A DNA stretch of 64,000 nucleotides from Chlorokybus atmophyticus (lineage: Eukaryota; Streptophyta; Chlorokybophyceae; Chlorokybales; Chlorokybaceae), in assembly GCA_009103225.1 (NCBI GenBank), contig RHPI01000160.1, positions 17,860 through 81,859 on the forward strand, read 5' to 3'. Shown one piece after another: positions 27,201-38,686 of this stretch (within the stretch, counting starts at the first letter, position 1; the number at the start of each line of letters is the position of its first letter). A program made the translations under genes and the position numbers. The notes beneath the pieces are model-generated. The model searched no databases and had not been told where the DNA came from. It worked only from the letters and a program-made list of their open reading frames with translations.

Positions 27201-30200
27201 TGTTCTTCCGCACACGTCTCTCTGCTCACTCCATTCGCGATGGTAGCCTGTACCTCGGCGTGCTCTTCTACTCAACCCTTGTCTTCCTTTTCAACGGCTT
27301 CTCAGGTAGGACAGCATGTTTACTGCTAAGCTCAAGTCAACTCTCTATGGCCTCAGTTGCGACGCTCATAGGGCTCTACTGCTTGATTGCAGAGATGGCT
27401 CTGAGCATGCAAAACCTGCAGCAGTTCTATAAGCAGCGCGACAATTCCTTTTATCCGGCTTATGCATACAGTCTACCAGTGACTATACTGCGTATACCAT
27501 TTTCAATTGTCGGGTCGGTTGTCTGGTCGTGTATTGTGTACTGGGTGGCTGGCCTTACCCCTGATGCTGGTCGCTTCTTTCTCTTCATGGCGCTCGGTTT
27601 CCTTCTCCACCAGATGGCTATCGGTCTCTTCCGTTTCATCGGTGCTGTCGCCCGAACTCTCGTCGTTGCCAGCACACTTGGCTCCGTTGCGCTCCTTGGT
27701 GTAGTTGTGCTCGGTGGTTTCATCCTCGCCAAACGTGAGTCCCCGCCGCCCCCTCCTCCTGTGGCCCCAGCGCCACCGTACATGTCAATGGCATTGACAC
27801 CTTGTTGTGCTTCACAGCTGACATTCCCCCGTGGTGGATATGGGCCTACTACTTGTCTCCACTGTCATACGCGCAAAAGGCCCTTGCGTTGATTGAGTTC
27901 AGCGCTCCTCGCTGGCAGAACGAGATCTATGAGTGAGTAGGCTTGAGCATTTGTCCGCGCATTTGACGTTTCTGCCCTCCATTTCTCTCCTTTGCTGCTA
28001 ACTCTCCATGTCTCCATCAGTGCGGCAACCGGAGAGACTCTGGGCAACGCCATTCTACGCGCACGCGGCCTCGCTACAAACCGTGCCTGGGAGTGGACTT
28101 CTTTTGGTGCATTGGCGGGCTTCTATGTGCTTTTCAACACTCTGGTCATCATCGCTCTTCACTATGGCAAAGGTGGGTGAGTGCATTTGTTCTCCCCTTA
28201 ACCATATATGTGCGCATGTGCTAAGCATGCTGCTTTGTCGTTGCTGCAGCACCGGACAGTACAAGTGTTGCCGTGCCGGAAGAAACCTTGAAGCAGCGCA
28301 ATCTTGGCCGTGATGCAGTTGCCAAGAGCATATGCATAAAGCCACGCCGTTCATCATCCTCTCGTGTAGGTTAACAACAATGCGAGATAGGCGTAAAAAA
28401 ACTCCTAGTCTGCAGGCACAGAGTTTTCTTATATACCGCTTGTTTATTGCAGGAACGGGAGGGCCCGGCTGACGATCAGCATGCCATTCACATGGCCAAT
28501 GGCACAGTGCAGACAGCAGTGTTGCCAGAGGAAGGAGCGGATATTGAAGCTGGAGAATCCAATCTCGGCACTGTGCGCCGGTTCTCTTTTTCGGGCCGTC
28601 AACTTGAACCCTCTGCAACACTGCGCTCCCCGTTTGTCCGCAGCTTCAGCCCCAACAGCGCCACCGCCAGGAGACGACACGACACGTCCACCTGTCCACG
28701 CGGTATGATCCTGCCCTTCATCCCGGCTAACTACGCCTTCCACAACATCTGCTACACCGTTCAGGTCCATGTCCTAGCACAACAAGCTTGTGCTTCTCAC
28801 TGCACACTGTGCATCCCCATAAACAGATCTGGACTGCACGCTGACAGCCTCGCTCCCCTCTCGTCCCGTCCTGCAGGCTGACGGCAAGGACTTGCGCCTG
28901 TTACACAATGTCAGTGGCTTCTTCCGCCCCAGGGTGCTGACCGCTCTTGTCGGTGTGTCTGGAGCTGGCAAGACCACCCTCATGGATGTGCTCGCTGGCC
29001 GCAAGACGATAGGGCGCATCGAGGGTAAGTGGTCCATCGCACTACTATAGCATGCGAACACAACCTTTTTTCATAGTAGGTGTGGTTTCCGTATGTCTGT
29101 CGTTGCTTGCTAGTTGTGTGTTTGAGCTGCATGTCCTGCCATTTCTCCTAGAGGCTCTTCACATAAGCTATGGCGCTGCAGTTGCACCTAGCGGTCGACA
29201 ACCCCCATATATCATCGTCTGTATTGCAGGAGACATGCTGATTAACGGGCATCCCAAGGAGCAGGCCACATTCGCACGGATCTCGGGTTACTGTGAGCAG
29301 ACAGATACACACTCCCCTGCTACCACAGTTGAGGAAGCTATATTATTCTCTGCAAGGCTGCGCCTAGAGTCGTCAGTGGACCGCAACACAATGGGCACAT
29401 TTGTCGAGGAGGTGATGGGCCTTGTGGAGCTTGAAGACCTTCGCGATGCCACTGTTGGTCTCCCTGGCCGCGATGGTCTTTCTGTGGAGCAGCGTAAACG
29501 CCTGACCATTGCTGTCGAGCTCGTTGCAAATCCAAGCATCATCTTTATGGACGAGGTAGGCTCCTTCCATCTGGCAGTGTACATGCAGGACCAGAAACAG
29601 GAGTGCTTTGCTCGCGTGCCTGTTGCATCATGTGTACAGATGCGTGCAACCGCACTTGTGCACACGATCAGCGTTGCCTTCACATGCACAAGCTGAGACC
29701 AAAATGCACGTTATGTGTGCTGAGCAGCCAACCTCTGGACTTGATGCACGCGCTGCAGCCATCGTTATGAGAGCGGTGCGCAACACGGTGGATACGGGCC
29801 GAACAGTTGTGTGCACCATCCATCAGCCATCGATTGACATCTTTGAGTCGTTCGACGAGTTGCTGCTGCTCAAACGCGGGGGTGAAGTGATCTATTTTGG
29901 TGGCCTTGGCCATGAGTCTTGTGAGCTCGTCGCATTCTTTCAGAAGATCCCGACAGTGCCCCGCATTCAGGAGGGTCAGAACCCCGCCACCTGGATGCTC
30001 GAGTGCTCCACCCCCGCCGTTGAGAAGTCCACTGGGGTTGACTTTGGTAACTACTACCGTGACTCTTATCTCCTCGAGTAAGCACAACATAGAGCTTCAT
30101 GCTGCGCGCGCTTTTTCTGTTGCCCTTGTTGTATGCATGCTGTGAGTACAACATGGCATTGGTCCTGCGCACCCGAACTTTGCAGAGGCGGCTGCCCGTT

Positions 30201-31334
30201 TATCGCTTCTTGCACAGGCGAAATGAGAGTATGATTGAAGAGTTGTCGAAACCACAGCCCGGGCTGGAGTTTGTGAAGTTTGACAAGATGTTCGCCAGGC
30301 CATTCTCAGAACAGCTGCTGGCGAACTTGTGGAAGCAGCACATAACGTACTGGCGCTCACCGGAGTACAATGCCGTGCGGCTGGGCATGACCGTCCTCAT
30401 CGGGCTCTTCTTTGGCACAACCTTTTGGAAGAAGGGCAACGATCGGAGCACCCAACAGGATGTCATGAACATTGCTGGCGGTGTGTATCTTGTCGTGCTG
30501 TGCCTCGGAATCCAGAATGCCTCGATTGTACAGCCCGTTGTGGCAGTGGAGAGAGGAGTGTTCTACCGCGAGCGCGCTGCGGGTTACTACTCAGCTGTGC
30601 CTTATGCTCTCGGTCAACTGTTGATTGAAATCCCCTACATTCTGGTTCAGACTGCCACCTACGCTGTCATCACGTATGCCATGGTCCAGTTCTCATGGGA
30701 TGCAGCCGTGTTCCTTTGGTAAGCGTCGGTGACAAATGTGATCATGATTCCTGCATGAAGTCACCCTGCAAGCATTCGAAGCTGACAACTCGATGGTTGC
30801 TTATATGGCAGGTACTTCTTCTTCATGTTTCTGACGCTTTCCTGCTTTACATACTATGGCATGTCTTGCGCGGTGCTTACTCCTAGCGTGCAGCTGGCAG
30901 CCGTTGTTTCTACCTTCTTTTACTCCTTCTGGTGCGTGTGCAACCTGGTAGCCATAGGTCTTGGGTCTCTTGGGCCTTGCTTACCAACTAATGTTTCCAC
31001 ATGTTGTTGACCGCTGTGTGGCATGAACAGGAATCTATTCGCTGGCTTTGTTGTCTCTCGCAATAACATGCCTGGGTGGTGGAAATGGTACTCCTATTGC
31101 AATCCTTTGGCATGGACGCTTGATGGGTTGATCAGCAGCCAACTGGGGAATGACAACACCATGATCAGCCTGGCTGACGCGGGTGAAGAGCCTATCAGCA
31201 AGTACATCAACGATTATTTCGGGTTCAGCTACTCCTTCCTCGGCCAAACGGCAGCGATTCTCATTGGGTTTGTTGTTGTCTTTGCCATGGTTGTTGTACT
31301 TGGCATCAAGTTTCTGAACTACCAGAGGCGTTAG
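24238..31334 (+). CDS. Full-size PDR/ABCG-type ABC transporter
   Basis: ATP-driven membrane pump of the pleiotropic-drug-resistance class. Exons: 24238-24344, 24462-24581, 24788-25073, 25471-25639, 25761-25982, 26108-26145, 26230-26421, 26543-26779, 26945-27061, 27170-27305, 27393-27734, 27818-27932, 28021-28172, 28250-28365, 28453-28764, 28877-29024, 29230-29555, 29728-30077, 30218-30718, 30812-30931, 31031-31334; 4410 nt, every junction in phase, 1469 aa, the usual PDR length. NBD1: [18 protein letters not shown] (about residue 150), [26 protein letters not shown]1: [15 protein letters not shown] onward. NBD2: [19 protein letters not shown] (about 915), [34 protein letters not shown]2 from about residue 1190 with [36 protein letters not shown], ending FLNYQRR. 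Reverse NBD-TMD order is diagnostic. The ATG at 24238 is the first after an in-frame TGA. Substrate unknown; terpenoids, waxes and xenobiotics are typical. Confidence 0.95.
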
Positions 31335-32376
31335 TTTCTGCCCGCAACTCCTCTCCCTTCATGTGATGCGCCAGCGTGTTCGCTCTTCTGCTGCGACATG
31401 CTGTGTGGAACGCCAGGGTGTGAGGTTGGACATTCTTGTTGACTTTAAGTAGCTATATTGAATCAGCGAATTGCTGACCAGATTAGTTATATACTTGCTG
31501 TGCAATGTGACTTTCAGAGCAGGTCCGTTGTGCTACTGCATGCGAAATGCTGCATGTTGTATGCACTGTACACTATGTGGCATACATCGCTGGATGTTGC
31601 CCATCTGCGTCCATAAGGAGTAGACCCTTGCTCCCTTGCATACTCCTTGCGTACTCCTTGCTTGCGGTTTGTGTTGGTGCGGCTACTTTATATATGTGAT
31701 GCATAGGACATGTGAAATGCTGTTGTACGCATGCCAATGCGCATTCCCTTTGCATGCAGTGCAAAATAAGCAAGCACGGCTATAACAAACATTCCACCAT
31801 GAAGCGTCGACCAGTAGGCTAGCACTACTAATTTCTGGTTAGATACTTCACTACCAACCCCGCTAGACATGCATCATGCTTGTATCAAACATGTTACTGT
31901 GTGAGTGAGATTATGATGTCCGGTCAAGTCACGTGTTGATGCATTCATGTCCACACGAAGTAAGCAAGTTAACTGCACAACAGCCGTATGAGCTCAGCGC
32001 TTGCAAGCAGCCTTGATGACAAGAAAGAGCAATCGGAGTACAGCAAACACAAGACGTGGACGTGCCCGCGCTCTAGGGAGGGAGGCCTCCCGTCTCCCCT
32101 TATCCCTCCTCTCTCCTCCCTTCTCTCTCCTGCCTCCTCAGTGGTTGTAGCGTAGGTTTGGCGTGCTGCGTCAGCGTCAGGGTCCTTGTCCCGCGCGTAA
32201 GGGCTGGCCCGCATGCAGGCTGGGGGCTGTGCAGCCAGATGTTGGCCAAGAACTATCACCTCGGAAGAGAACCCTCCCAAGGGACGTGCGCTAGGGCGGT
32301 AACGGCAGCACGCACAGCTGCACAGATGCACGTGTTGAGCACCCTCCCCTGCAGATGCTCACGCGGTGTCACTGTC
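31335..32376. other. Downstream region of the transporter; no gene seen
   Basis: 3' UTR and intergenic DNA. A tactccttgc direct repeat occurs three times around 31639-31662. No recognisable frame. Confidence 0.5.
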
Positions 32377-32657
32377 TCAAGAATGCACCACTGCACATGG
32401 TACACAAGGTACAGTTGCGGGTTCGCATGAAGGCTGCGCATGCGCGCGGCTAATGTCGACACGAACAAGCGGCGTGTTGTCTCCGTAGGGCTTCTTGCAA
32501 AAACGGCAGCGGCACTTTGTTGCGCCCTCGCAGAAAGACGCTAGCGGCATGTAGCCACCATAAGCTGTCCCTCTGGTGGCAACACCCTTGGCCTGGATGT
32601 CAGCGTCGCCCGGATGCCGGTCTTGATGATGAAAGTGACACAGCACGCACGTGTTCG
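32377..32657 (-). other. Cys-rich open segment, possible zinc-binding exon
   Basis: The minus frame reads NTCVLCHFHHQDRHPGDADI, continues through YGGYMPLASFCEGATKCRCR, then FCKKPYGDNTPLVRVD, with paired cysteines (CxxC, then CxCxxC) and histidines. This resembles a small zinc-binding module. It ends at the palindrome at 32658, so the 5' part may be lost or rearranged. Family not recognised. Confidence 0.3.
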
Positions 32658-32733
32658 CAGTACCCTGCAAGAAGCGAGAGGGCACGATTAGCAGGTCTGC
32701 TAATCGTGCCCTCTCGCTTCTTGCAGGGTACTG
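32658..32733. repeat. 76-bp near-perfect palindrome
   Basis: Arms of 37 bp (32658-32694 and 32697-32733) are exact reverse complements with only a GT dinucleotide between them. With no spacer, it would extrude as a cruciform and is hard to clone or sequence, so it may also be a fold-back sequencing artefact. Confidence 0.9.
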
Positions 32734-33055
32734 AGTGTTGTTGGCGCCGGCGTCGCTGATGGCAATGAGTTGTGCAGCTTCCAGTAATGCTGCGTAATGC
32801 ATGTTTGTGCCGCTGGTGGAGCCTGCCCCGTGCCAGCTCAGCAGCGGTGATGACATCCTGCGCTCTCCACCATGCAGAATGCTGGCTGGCTGTTGGTGGC
32901 GTTGTGGATGACAACGAGTTTTGCAGCGCTAAGCTGCACAGTGCATGTGTGTGCCAGGTCGTCAGTGGCAGTGATATCCTGCCCTCCCCGCGTGCAGGGT
33001 GTTGGCTGTCGTTGGCGCTGTGGACGGTGATGAGTGCGCAGCTATGAGCTGCACG
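32722..33055. repeat. Degenerate tandem repeat, three copies of about 130 bp
   Basis: Units starting near 32722, 32873 and 32995 share the pattern gcagggtnttggctgttgtt, then ggcg..gtggatgatgatgag and gcgcagct..gagctgca, with much divergence. A 353-codon minus frame (32600-33661) runs through it but has low-complexity composition and is probably not a protein. Confidence 0.45.
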
Positions 33056-33629
33056 CTTTATGCCGTGCTCCAGCGGTGGTCGTGCGCGGTGCGTACAGCT
33101 GCATTCAGTTAGGGTGGGTGTGGGGTGCGCGCTCCTGGGCAAGCGTGCATGGATAGCCGCTGCGCATGCAACGCGACACAGCCCATGCGACAACGTGGTT
33201 GGCATGCACGTGACCTCCACGCATGTGCACGCATTTTCAGACATGATACAACAAAAGAGACTGGACCAAAGAACACTTGGCTTGAATGCTATGCCATCAC
33301 AGCATCGCTTGCTGAGCTGAGCCTGGGCTACAGCCAAGCGACAGGCGGTGTGGAAGAGGTGGCTGCCCTGCCTCTGAGCGTAGAGGGCCCTGCAGGCTCG
33401 CCTTTGTGTGCACGTATGTGTTGTTGGTGCATTGGACAAGTGCGGACTGGGTGACCAGCCGCTGAGCAGTGCCGTCGAGGTAGAGGCTGGTAATTTTGGT
33501 GGCATCCGTGGAACAGCTGCAGCGGACGGGAAAACCAGCAGCACTAAGCCGGCGGAGCAGTGCCGCTGAGAGAGAGATTGTCGACCATGGCAAAAGCCAC
33601 CCTGCAATAGTTCAGCAGCAAGCATGACT

Positions 33630-33965
33630 GACCGGCAACCATCACACAACAAAAAAAACAATCAATCAACAACCAACTAGCAATAACACCCATAACAAGC
33701 AACATCAACGTGACTGATGGCAAACGCATGCAGCGAGATTAAGCAACCACAACCACGGTTAAGCACCACATCTACTTTAACAACATCCTCAACAATAACA
33801 AAACCACAACTTGCAATGACCACAATCTGCCAACAACCACAACCCATCAACAACAACAACAAGCAGCGACAAACCCAATGTAACGACACAATGGCTACTA
33901 CACCCAACGCAACTAGCATGCAGGCACCTGCAGGCACAACAGCAAACACCACAAAGCGGTCTGTC
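33630..33965 (+). other. CAA-rich, G-poor low-complexity stretch
   Basis: Long run built from CAA, ACA and AAC with few G on the plus strand, such as caacaacaacaacaagcagc. Unstructured CAA-rich tracts occur in 5' leaders; no gene start follows. The minus strand gives a Val/Leu/Cys-rich chance frame. Confidence 0.5.
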
Positions 33966-34159
33966 ATGATGTAAACACGATGTACATACCACAGTTGCAC
34001 ATCCCCGCGTCGTGCGCCGCGGATCATATGGTCTTAACAAGATTAAGTGCGGCGCCGGCCGGTTTAGGGCTTCGTAAACACCTTAATCATCAAGGCCGAA
34101 ACTATAACCGTACAAACACGTATTGACGCGCATTGATTACCGCACACGACCGATACCGG
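33966..34159. other. No gene recognised
   Basis: Transition into AT-richer DNA; short inverted motifs (gcggcgccggccgg near 34049) only. Confidence 0.4.
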
Positions 34160-35048
34160 TATTATTCCATGTGTGACTTGCGTCCCAGACGTATCGTGCT
34201 ACTACTATGGCGTGCGTTCCACGCAATGCGATGTGTCTCATCCGGATCAAGCTAATGGAGAAACTCTTTATCGTAGGTCTTTAGAAGTATACGGATGTCA
34301 GTCACAAGTACCTTGCGTACCCAAACAGGCAGCTCATCTGCGAATGTTATGCAGAGTGAGACAACAAACTACGTTGAACAACAGCAATGTTGAAGGCTTA
34401 CCATCGTTAAATACAGTGTCATGCACTCTGCGCACATGATCATCCCCCTCGAGCACCATCTTCACCTCCACAGTGCCTTCCGCTACAGGAACTTTTGGAG
34501 TTCCACAGCAAGACTGCATCATCGCCTTTGAACTCTTGGAACTTGAAGTTTTAAAGGGCTTGGACTTCGCCCTAAAGTGAGGGTGTCACAGCCCACTCGA
34601 CCACAAAAGACTTGTTTGCTTTTATGGTCGATTTGTGGTTATTTGCCTTCGCGTTACAGAGGGGCTCTCTTCGTTGAGAGCCACAAGTTGCTGAGAGTCT
34701 CAGCCTAAGACGCCTGTGCATAGTCATACATGTTGTAATGTGGTTATGCAGGAGTTGATAGATGTGCTCTTACCTTCTTGCGTGCTTAACGTGCCGAAGC
34801 ATGTGTATGAGACATCGCCAAGGTTTGACGTTGTTCATCAGCAGCACATCGTGCAGCATATTAACAGCAATATTCTCTACTAGCTCCTTAGCTGCATTTG
34901 CTTTCGTGGCTTTGGCAGCCCGTTTCTTGGTCCCTTACTCCTTGGCCGCCTTGTCATTGGCGGCCTTGTCCTTGTCGTCCTCATCGCCATCAGCATTCTC
35001 CTCATCCTCCTTATTCTTCTCATCAGCGCTTCGTAACTTAAGTTTGTC
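34160..35048 (-). pseudogene. Unidentified minus-strand gene fragment, acidic then AKE-rich
   Basis: Reading right to left: an acidic run (ADEKNKEDEENADGDEDDKD), an Ala/Lys run with an in-frame stop (KAANDKAAKE*GTKKRAAKA), then ELVENIAVNMLHDVLLMNNV and KPWRCLIHMLRHVK. A second exon-like piece at 34394-34560 reads SKAMMQSCCGTPKVPVAEGT and on to VFNDG, ending at a G|GTAAGC donor. The acidic-then-AKE order recurs on the right of the retrotransposon (50930-51165). Family unknown. Confidence 0.35.
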
Positions 35049-35959
35049 ATGCCTGTCGCCCGGGCATGCCAGTCGTCATCGGGCATGCCTACAGCGAGAC
35101 CCTCGCCCGGCTTACCAGCATGGCGACCCGCGCGTGTCTCTGACCAGTAGCTAGGTCATGTCTCTAGAGTAGCTCATGACTATAGCCTACATAGGCACCG
35201 CGCGTAGGTGTTCAATTGTGTGTTCAGTTATAAGTCGGGTTCTATATCGAGTGGGGATTTCCTATGGAAATAGCCTCGATATGACCATTAGCTTATGTTC
35301 TGGACAGTCATGAGTTGACTTGTATAAGTAGGCACAGTGTTCACCGGATCAGCTGGAAACACTGGAAGTGAGAAAGCTAAGAGCTTGTGAAGCGACTTGA
35401 ACTACGAAACACGCCGTCCCGGTTCCCAAGAATCCCCTCATCGTGTGAGAGCCTGTGCATGTTCTTGTGCAGCCTGTGCTTGTCTTTGCTGTGAGCTTTG
35501 TGTACTTGGTCGCGGTGTGCTTGTTGGCATCAGTCAGGGCATAGCATCCACGTGTTGCTTGCTCATTCACCTCACTTAACAGTGCAATTTCTCTTCCACT
35601 CATGCAAAGAACTGTGTAAACAGCACTACCTACAGTAGTGGCTCGTTGACTTACAGTGTCACCCTCTTTGCTCAAGTGAGTGTAGTTGCAGGCTGCACAT
35701 CAGCAGCGCAATCTGTAGTTGTACACATCGCAGTGCATCATTGTCACCGTCATTGCATAGCGCGCACAAGTGCTAGTGTGTTGGGTGATAGCAGCATTGG
35801 AGATCCCTTGTAGAGCATTGTAGAGCACAAAGACTCTACCTTTCATCCACTTTCACCATCGCATCAGCTGTATGAGCAGGCCCACCCCTTTCTCGCCAAT
35901 AGAAGAAGGGAACCTCAACAGCTGGAGCCCGGCCTCCAACCTTACCTACGAGTGCGCAA
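35049..35959. other. Probable retrotransposon leader; 5' LTR not demonstrated
   Basis: Lies between the left flank gene fragment and the gag frame. It contains inverted motifs (cgggcatgcc twice, gatttcctatggaaat) and a TATAAG at 35320, as an LTR might, but no matching copy is seen to the right of the element, so an LTR cannot be confirmed. Confidence 0.3.
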
Positions 35960-36138
35960 GTGAAAGGAGCGGTTACCGTAGCAGCAGAGGCTCACGCCCG
36001 TCTCCGGCTTGACCTCCTCTCACTCCACTCCTCGACAACGAGCATCTCCACCACCGTCGGACAGCGACGACGAGGAGATGAAGCCTTCCAGCTCAACCAA
36101 CTCCCTACGCTTCTCCGGACGCCCTGGCACCACCTCAC

Positions 36139-37605
36139 TTGACGAGTTCAACATCAATTTCCACTCCAAGATGCGGCAGCAAGCCCTCAAGAGCCTGGAC
36201 AAATGAGGTATCGTTTCATGTGTCCGCTCAATACCTTGATCACGAAGCACATGATGTGTGGAAGTCCGTCGCTGAGTTGCACAAAATTGATGGCTATAGC
36301 GAGTTGGCCAGCACAATAGCCTCCACGTCACTGCGTAGCCCATCGGTTACTGTCCCTATAGCAGCGGCCCCGCCAGCCTCAGTCACGGGTCTCACTCTAG
36401 CTGCAGCTATGGAGAAGGCAGAGAATGAAGAAGTTGAGGTGGTAGTGGCCTCATTGACTCCTGCAGAGATCGAAAGCAAGAAGGCCGAGCGCCGGATCAG
36501 GATACTCAACTGCATCGCTGCCATCATCAGGGAGCAACAAGAGGAGCAGCAAGCTGCAGCGTTGGAGGTGGGTACGCCCCTGCTACCAACACCGAACTCG
36601 CGTGCTCCAGCGGGAGGCAGTGTTTTCACCCTCGGCTCAGTGGCATTGCGTGCACCCGCGCTTACGGTGGGCGCGGCCATATTGGACTCCCCGTTGAAGG
36701 ACCTCTACGCCGCACTCCGGCGCACCTTCCCACCTCAAACCAACAGCAAGGTGGAGGAGTTGAGGCGTTTTCGACGGAAGCCCAACGAGGACCCTCTCCG
36801 ACTGTATTCACGGTTGGAAGGGGTGCTTAAAGACACTGACTACAAGATCGTTAGTGAGGAGGCGGCAGCAGTGGTGTATGTGGCCGAGATGAATCCCACC
36901 CTGAGTGAGTCAACGCGCCTGACGCTGAACTACAGCAGGCCCCTCGGCTACACCCTCAAGGAAGCTTTCGAGACTGCACAAGCCATCCACAAGCGCGCAG
37001 TGTATGAGAAGGCGATGCTGGACACCAACCGTAGTGCCTCGCGGCCTATGGCAGGCACAAGTGCAAAGCCTCTTCGGCGGGACCGCGGCCGAGAGCCGCA
37101 AGGTATCCACAACATGGATAAACGGTCAGCTCATGCTGCCCTTGTGGCCCCAGTGCTGTGCCACCGGTGTGGTCGACATGGCCATTACCAAAAGGAGTGC
37201 ACCGAAGATTACGGCAACCTTGGGTGCGACTATTGCCACAAAACGGGACACTTGGAGACAGTTTGCTGGCTCAAGTTCCCTGAGCTGCGGCCTTCTATTG
37301 GCTACAACAATAGCAACAACGCTGTTGGCTACCGCGGCAACAACAACAACAACAACAACAACGGGGGCTACAACAACAGCAACCACGCTAGCGGCTACCA
37401 CAACAGCAACATCGCTGGTGGTCGCAACAATGGCAACAACGCTGGTGGCCACAACCCCAACAACAACAACAACGCTGGGGCCCGCAAGGAAGAAGCTGGC
37501 TATAGAGGGAAAAACCGCCCTCCACAGCACAAAAGACCTGAGGGACGTCCTCGCGCTGGAGCTGCTGCTGTAAAGACACCAGCCAATCCACCAACTATTG
37601 ACTGA
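36139..37605 (+). CDS. Gypsy gag (capsid/nucleocapsid-like)
   Basis: Structural protein that packages the element RNA. The capsid-like part includes LRRFRRKPNEDPLRLYSRLE and YTLKEAFETAQAIHKRAVYE, matching the Retrotrans_gag layout. Two CCHC zinc knuckles follow at residues about 340-353 (CHRCGRHGHYQKEC) and 363-376 (CDYCHKTGHLETVC). After them comes an Asn/Gly-rich tail built from (AAC)n codons. A short frame 36009-36206 (SDSDDEEMKPSSS onward) may be the true N-terminus, separated by a stop and frame change. Ends at TGA 37603, and the same frame stays open beyond it. Confidence 0.75.
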   Translation: MTSSTSISTPRCGSKPSRAWTNEVSFHVSAQYLDHEAHDVWKSVAELHKIDGYSELASTIASTSLRSPSVTVPIAAAPPASVTGLTLAAAMEKAENEEVEVVVASLTPAEIESKKAERRIRILNCIAAIIREQQEEQQAAALEVGTPLLPTPNSRAPAGGSVFTLGSVALRAPALTVGAAILDSPLKDLYAALRRTFPPQTNSKVEELRRFRRKPNEDPLRLYSRLEGVLKDTDYKIVSEEAAAVVYVAEMNPTLSESTRLTLNYSRPLGYTLKEAFETAQAIHKRAVYEKAMLDTNRSASRPMAGTSAKPLRRDRGREPQGIHNMDKRSAHAALVAPVLCHRCGRHGHYQKECTEDYGNLGCDYCHKTGHLETVCWLKFPELRPSIGYNNSNNAVGYRGNNNNNNNNGGYNNSNHASGYHNSNIAGGRNNGNNAGGHNPNNNNNAGARKEEAGYRGKNRPPQHKRPEGRPRAGAAAVKTPANPPTID

Positions 37606-38683
37606 GTGGCAGCCCTGATGGCGCGCGTGGCACAGCTGGAGGAGAACAAGGAGCAGGATTATCAAGCCTACTACGCTGCTAGGTGGGCACTGATGGCACC
37701 AAAACGGGATAGGGACACTCCCATGCCGTTACGCGTGCAACCATCAAGACGTGCGCGCAGAGAAGCTGGCGCGTCGTCAACAGCGGCATCGTCGGACGCC
37801 ACAAGTGGTCCTCGGCAGCCACAACCACTGCTGGGACGACGCCGTCGACGACACCGTCGGCGTCCAATTCCGACCGCGACAGCAGGTGTCAGCACTCTGG
37901 GCACCACGCTGTCCCTGGTGATGGAAAGCACCCACGCCGCAACAACCATGGTCGTTGGGTTCGAGGGTGGTGAATCCACCACTCCTGCCTCCATCGAAGC
38001 GACCACATCGGCCGCAACTGCTGCCACCCTCACAGCCGCCACCTCAGTAACGACGACTGCTGCAGGTGCCACCACCATCGCCTCCAGTAGTGCTGCCGCA
38101 CCCACTGCACCACTCCCTGAGATTCGAACGGCACCGCCACCAGCACTTGACGTCACACAGCAAGTGCCACGCGGACCACAAGCAGAACGCGCCTGGGCGT
38201 CGGTGGTTCTACGCAACGTGGAGCCCACCACCATTGCGTACGGACCAGGGGGGCGACGCACCACGTGCGTGGCACGCGATGATCGCATCTTGCCCCTTCC
38301 ACCTCCAGAGTACCACACGCTGCCGGAACCCACACAACAGCAGCTGGAGGATGAAATCCTCGCCGGCACTGCACCAGATGAGGGATCGTCTCTTCGGGGT
38401 CACCTACCGGCGACCTGCCGCGTTGGAGCTGGCCATTCAGTTGTTCTTGGCATTACACGCACGATTGCAGGGCGCACCCAGTCAAACGCGGCAACCCATG
38501 CCCGCTCAACAAATCGACTTCGAGCCCTCGCCACTGGACCCACTCGGACTCCAGCGCCACAAAATACAAGACCTCGTGGTCACCATGTCAAACATCGCGC
38601 TGGGCGCTGATCTCGCTCTCCGGGGGCTCACTCCAGGCAGTCGTCAAGAGCGTTTCTCTGCCCTCGAACAGGCACAAGGTTAT
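37606..38683 (+). pseudogene. Retrotransposon linker region, unknown function
   Basis: Continues the gag frame after TGA 37603: VAALMARVAQLEENKEQDYQ, an Arg-rich run, then a long Ala/Thr/Pro-rich stretch to YHTLPEPTQQQLEDEI. Near 38380 the readable protein switches to the next frame (HQMRDRLFGVTYRRPAALEL to RFSALEQAQGY) and ends at TAG 38684. No domain recognised. Confidence 0.5.
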
Positions 38684-38686
38684 TAG

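Noticed and set aside
32600-33661. A 353-codon minus-strand open frame.
   Set aside because: Cys/Ser/His/Leu-rich low-complexity composition, runs through a degenerate DNA repeat and a palindrome, no domain; probably chance.
35786-35796. gggtgatagca here and tgctatcaccc at 50596-50606 as terminal inverted repeats of the large element.
   Set aside because: Only 11 bp match, flanks differ, and an LTR retrotransposon should have direct, not inverted, terminal copies.
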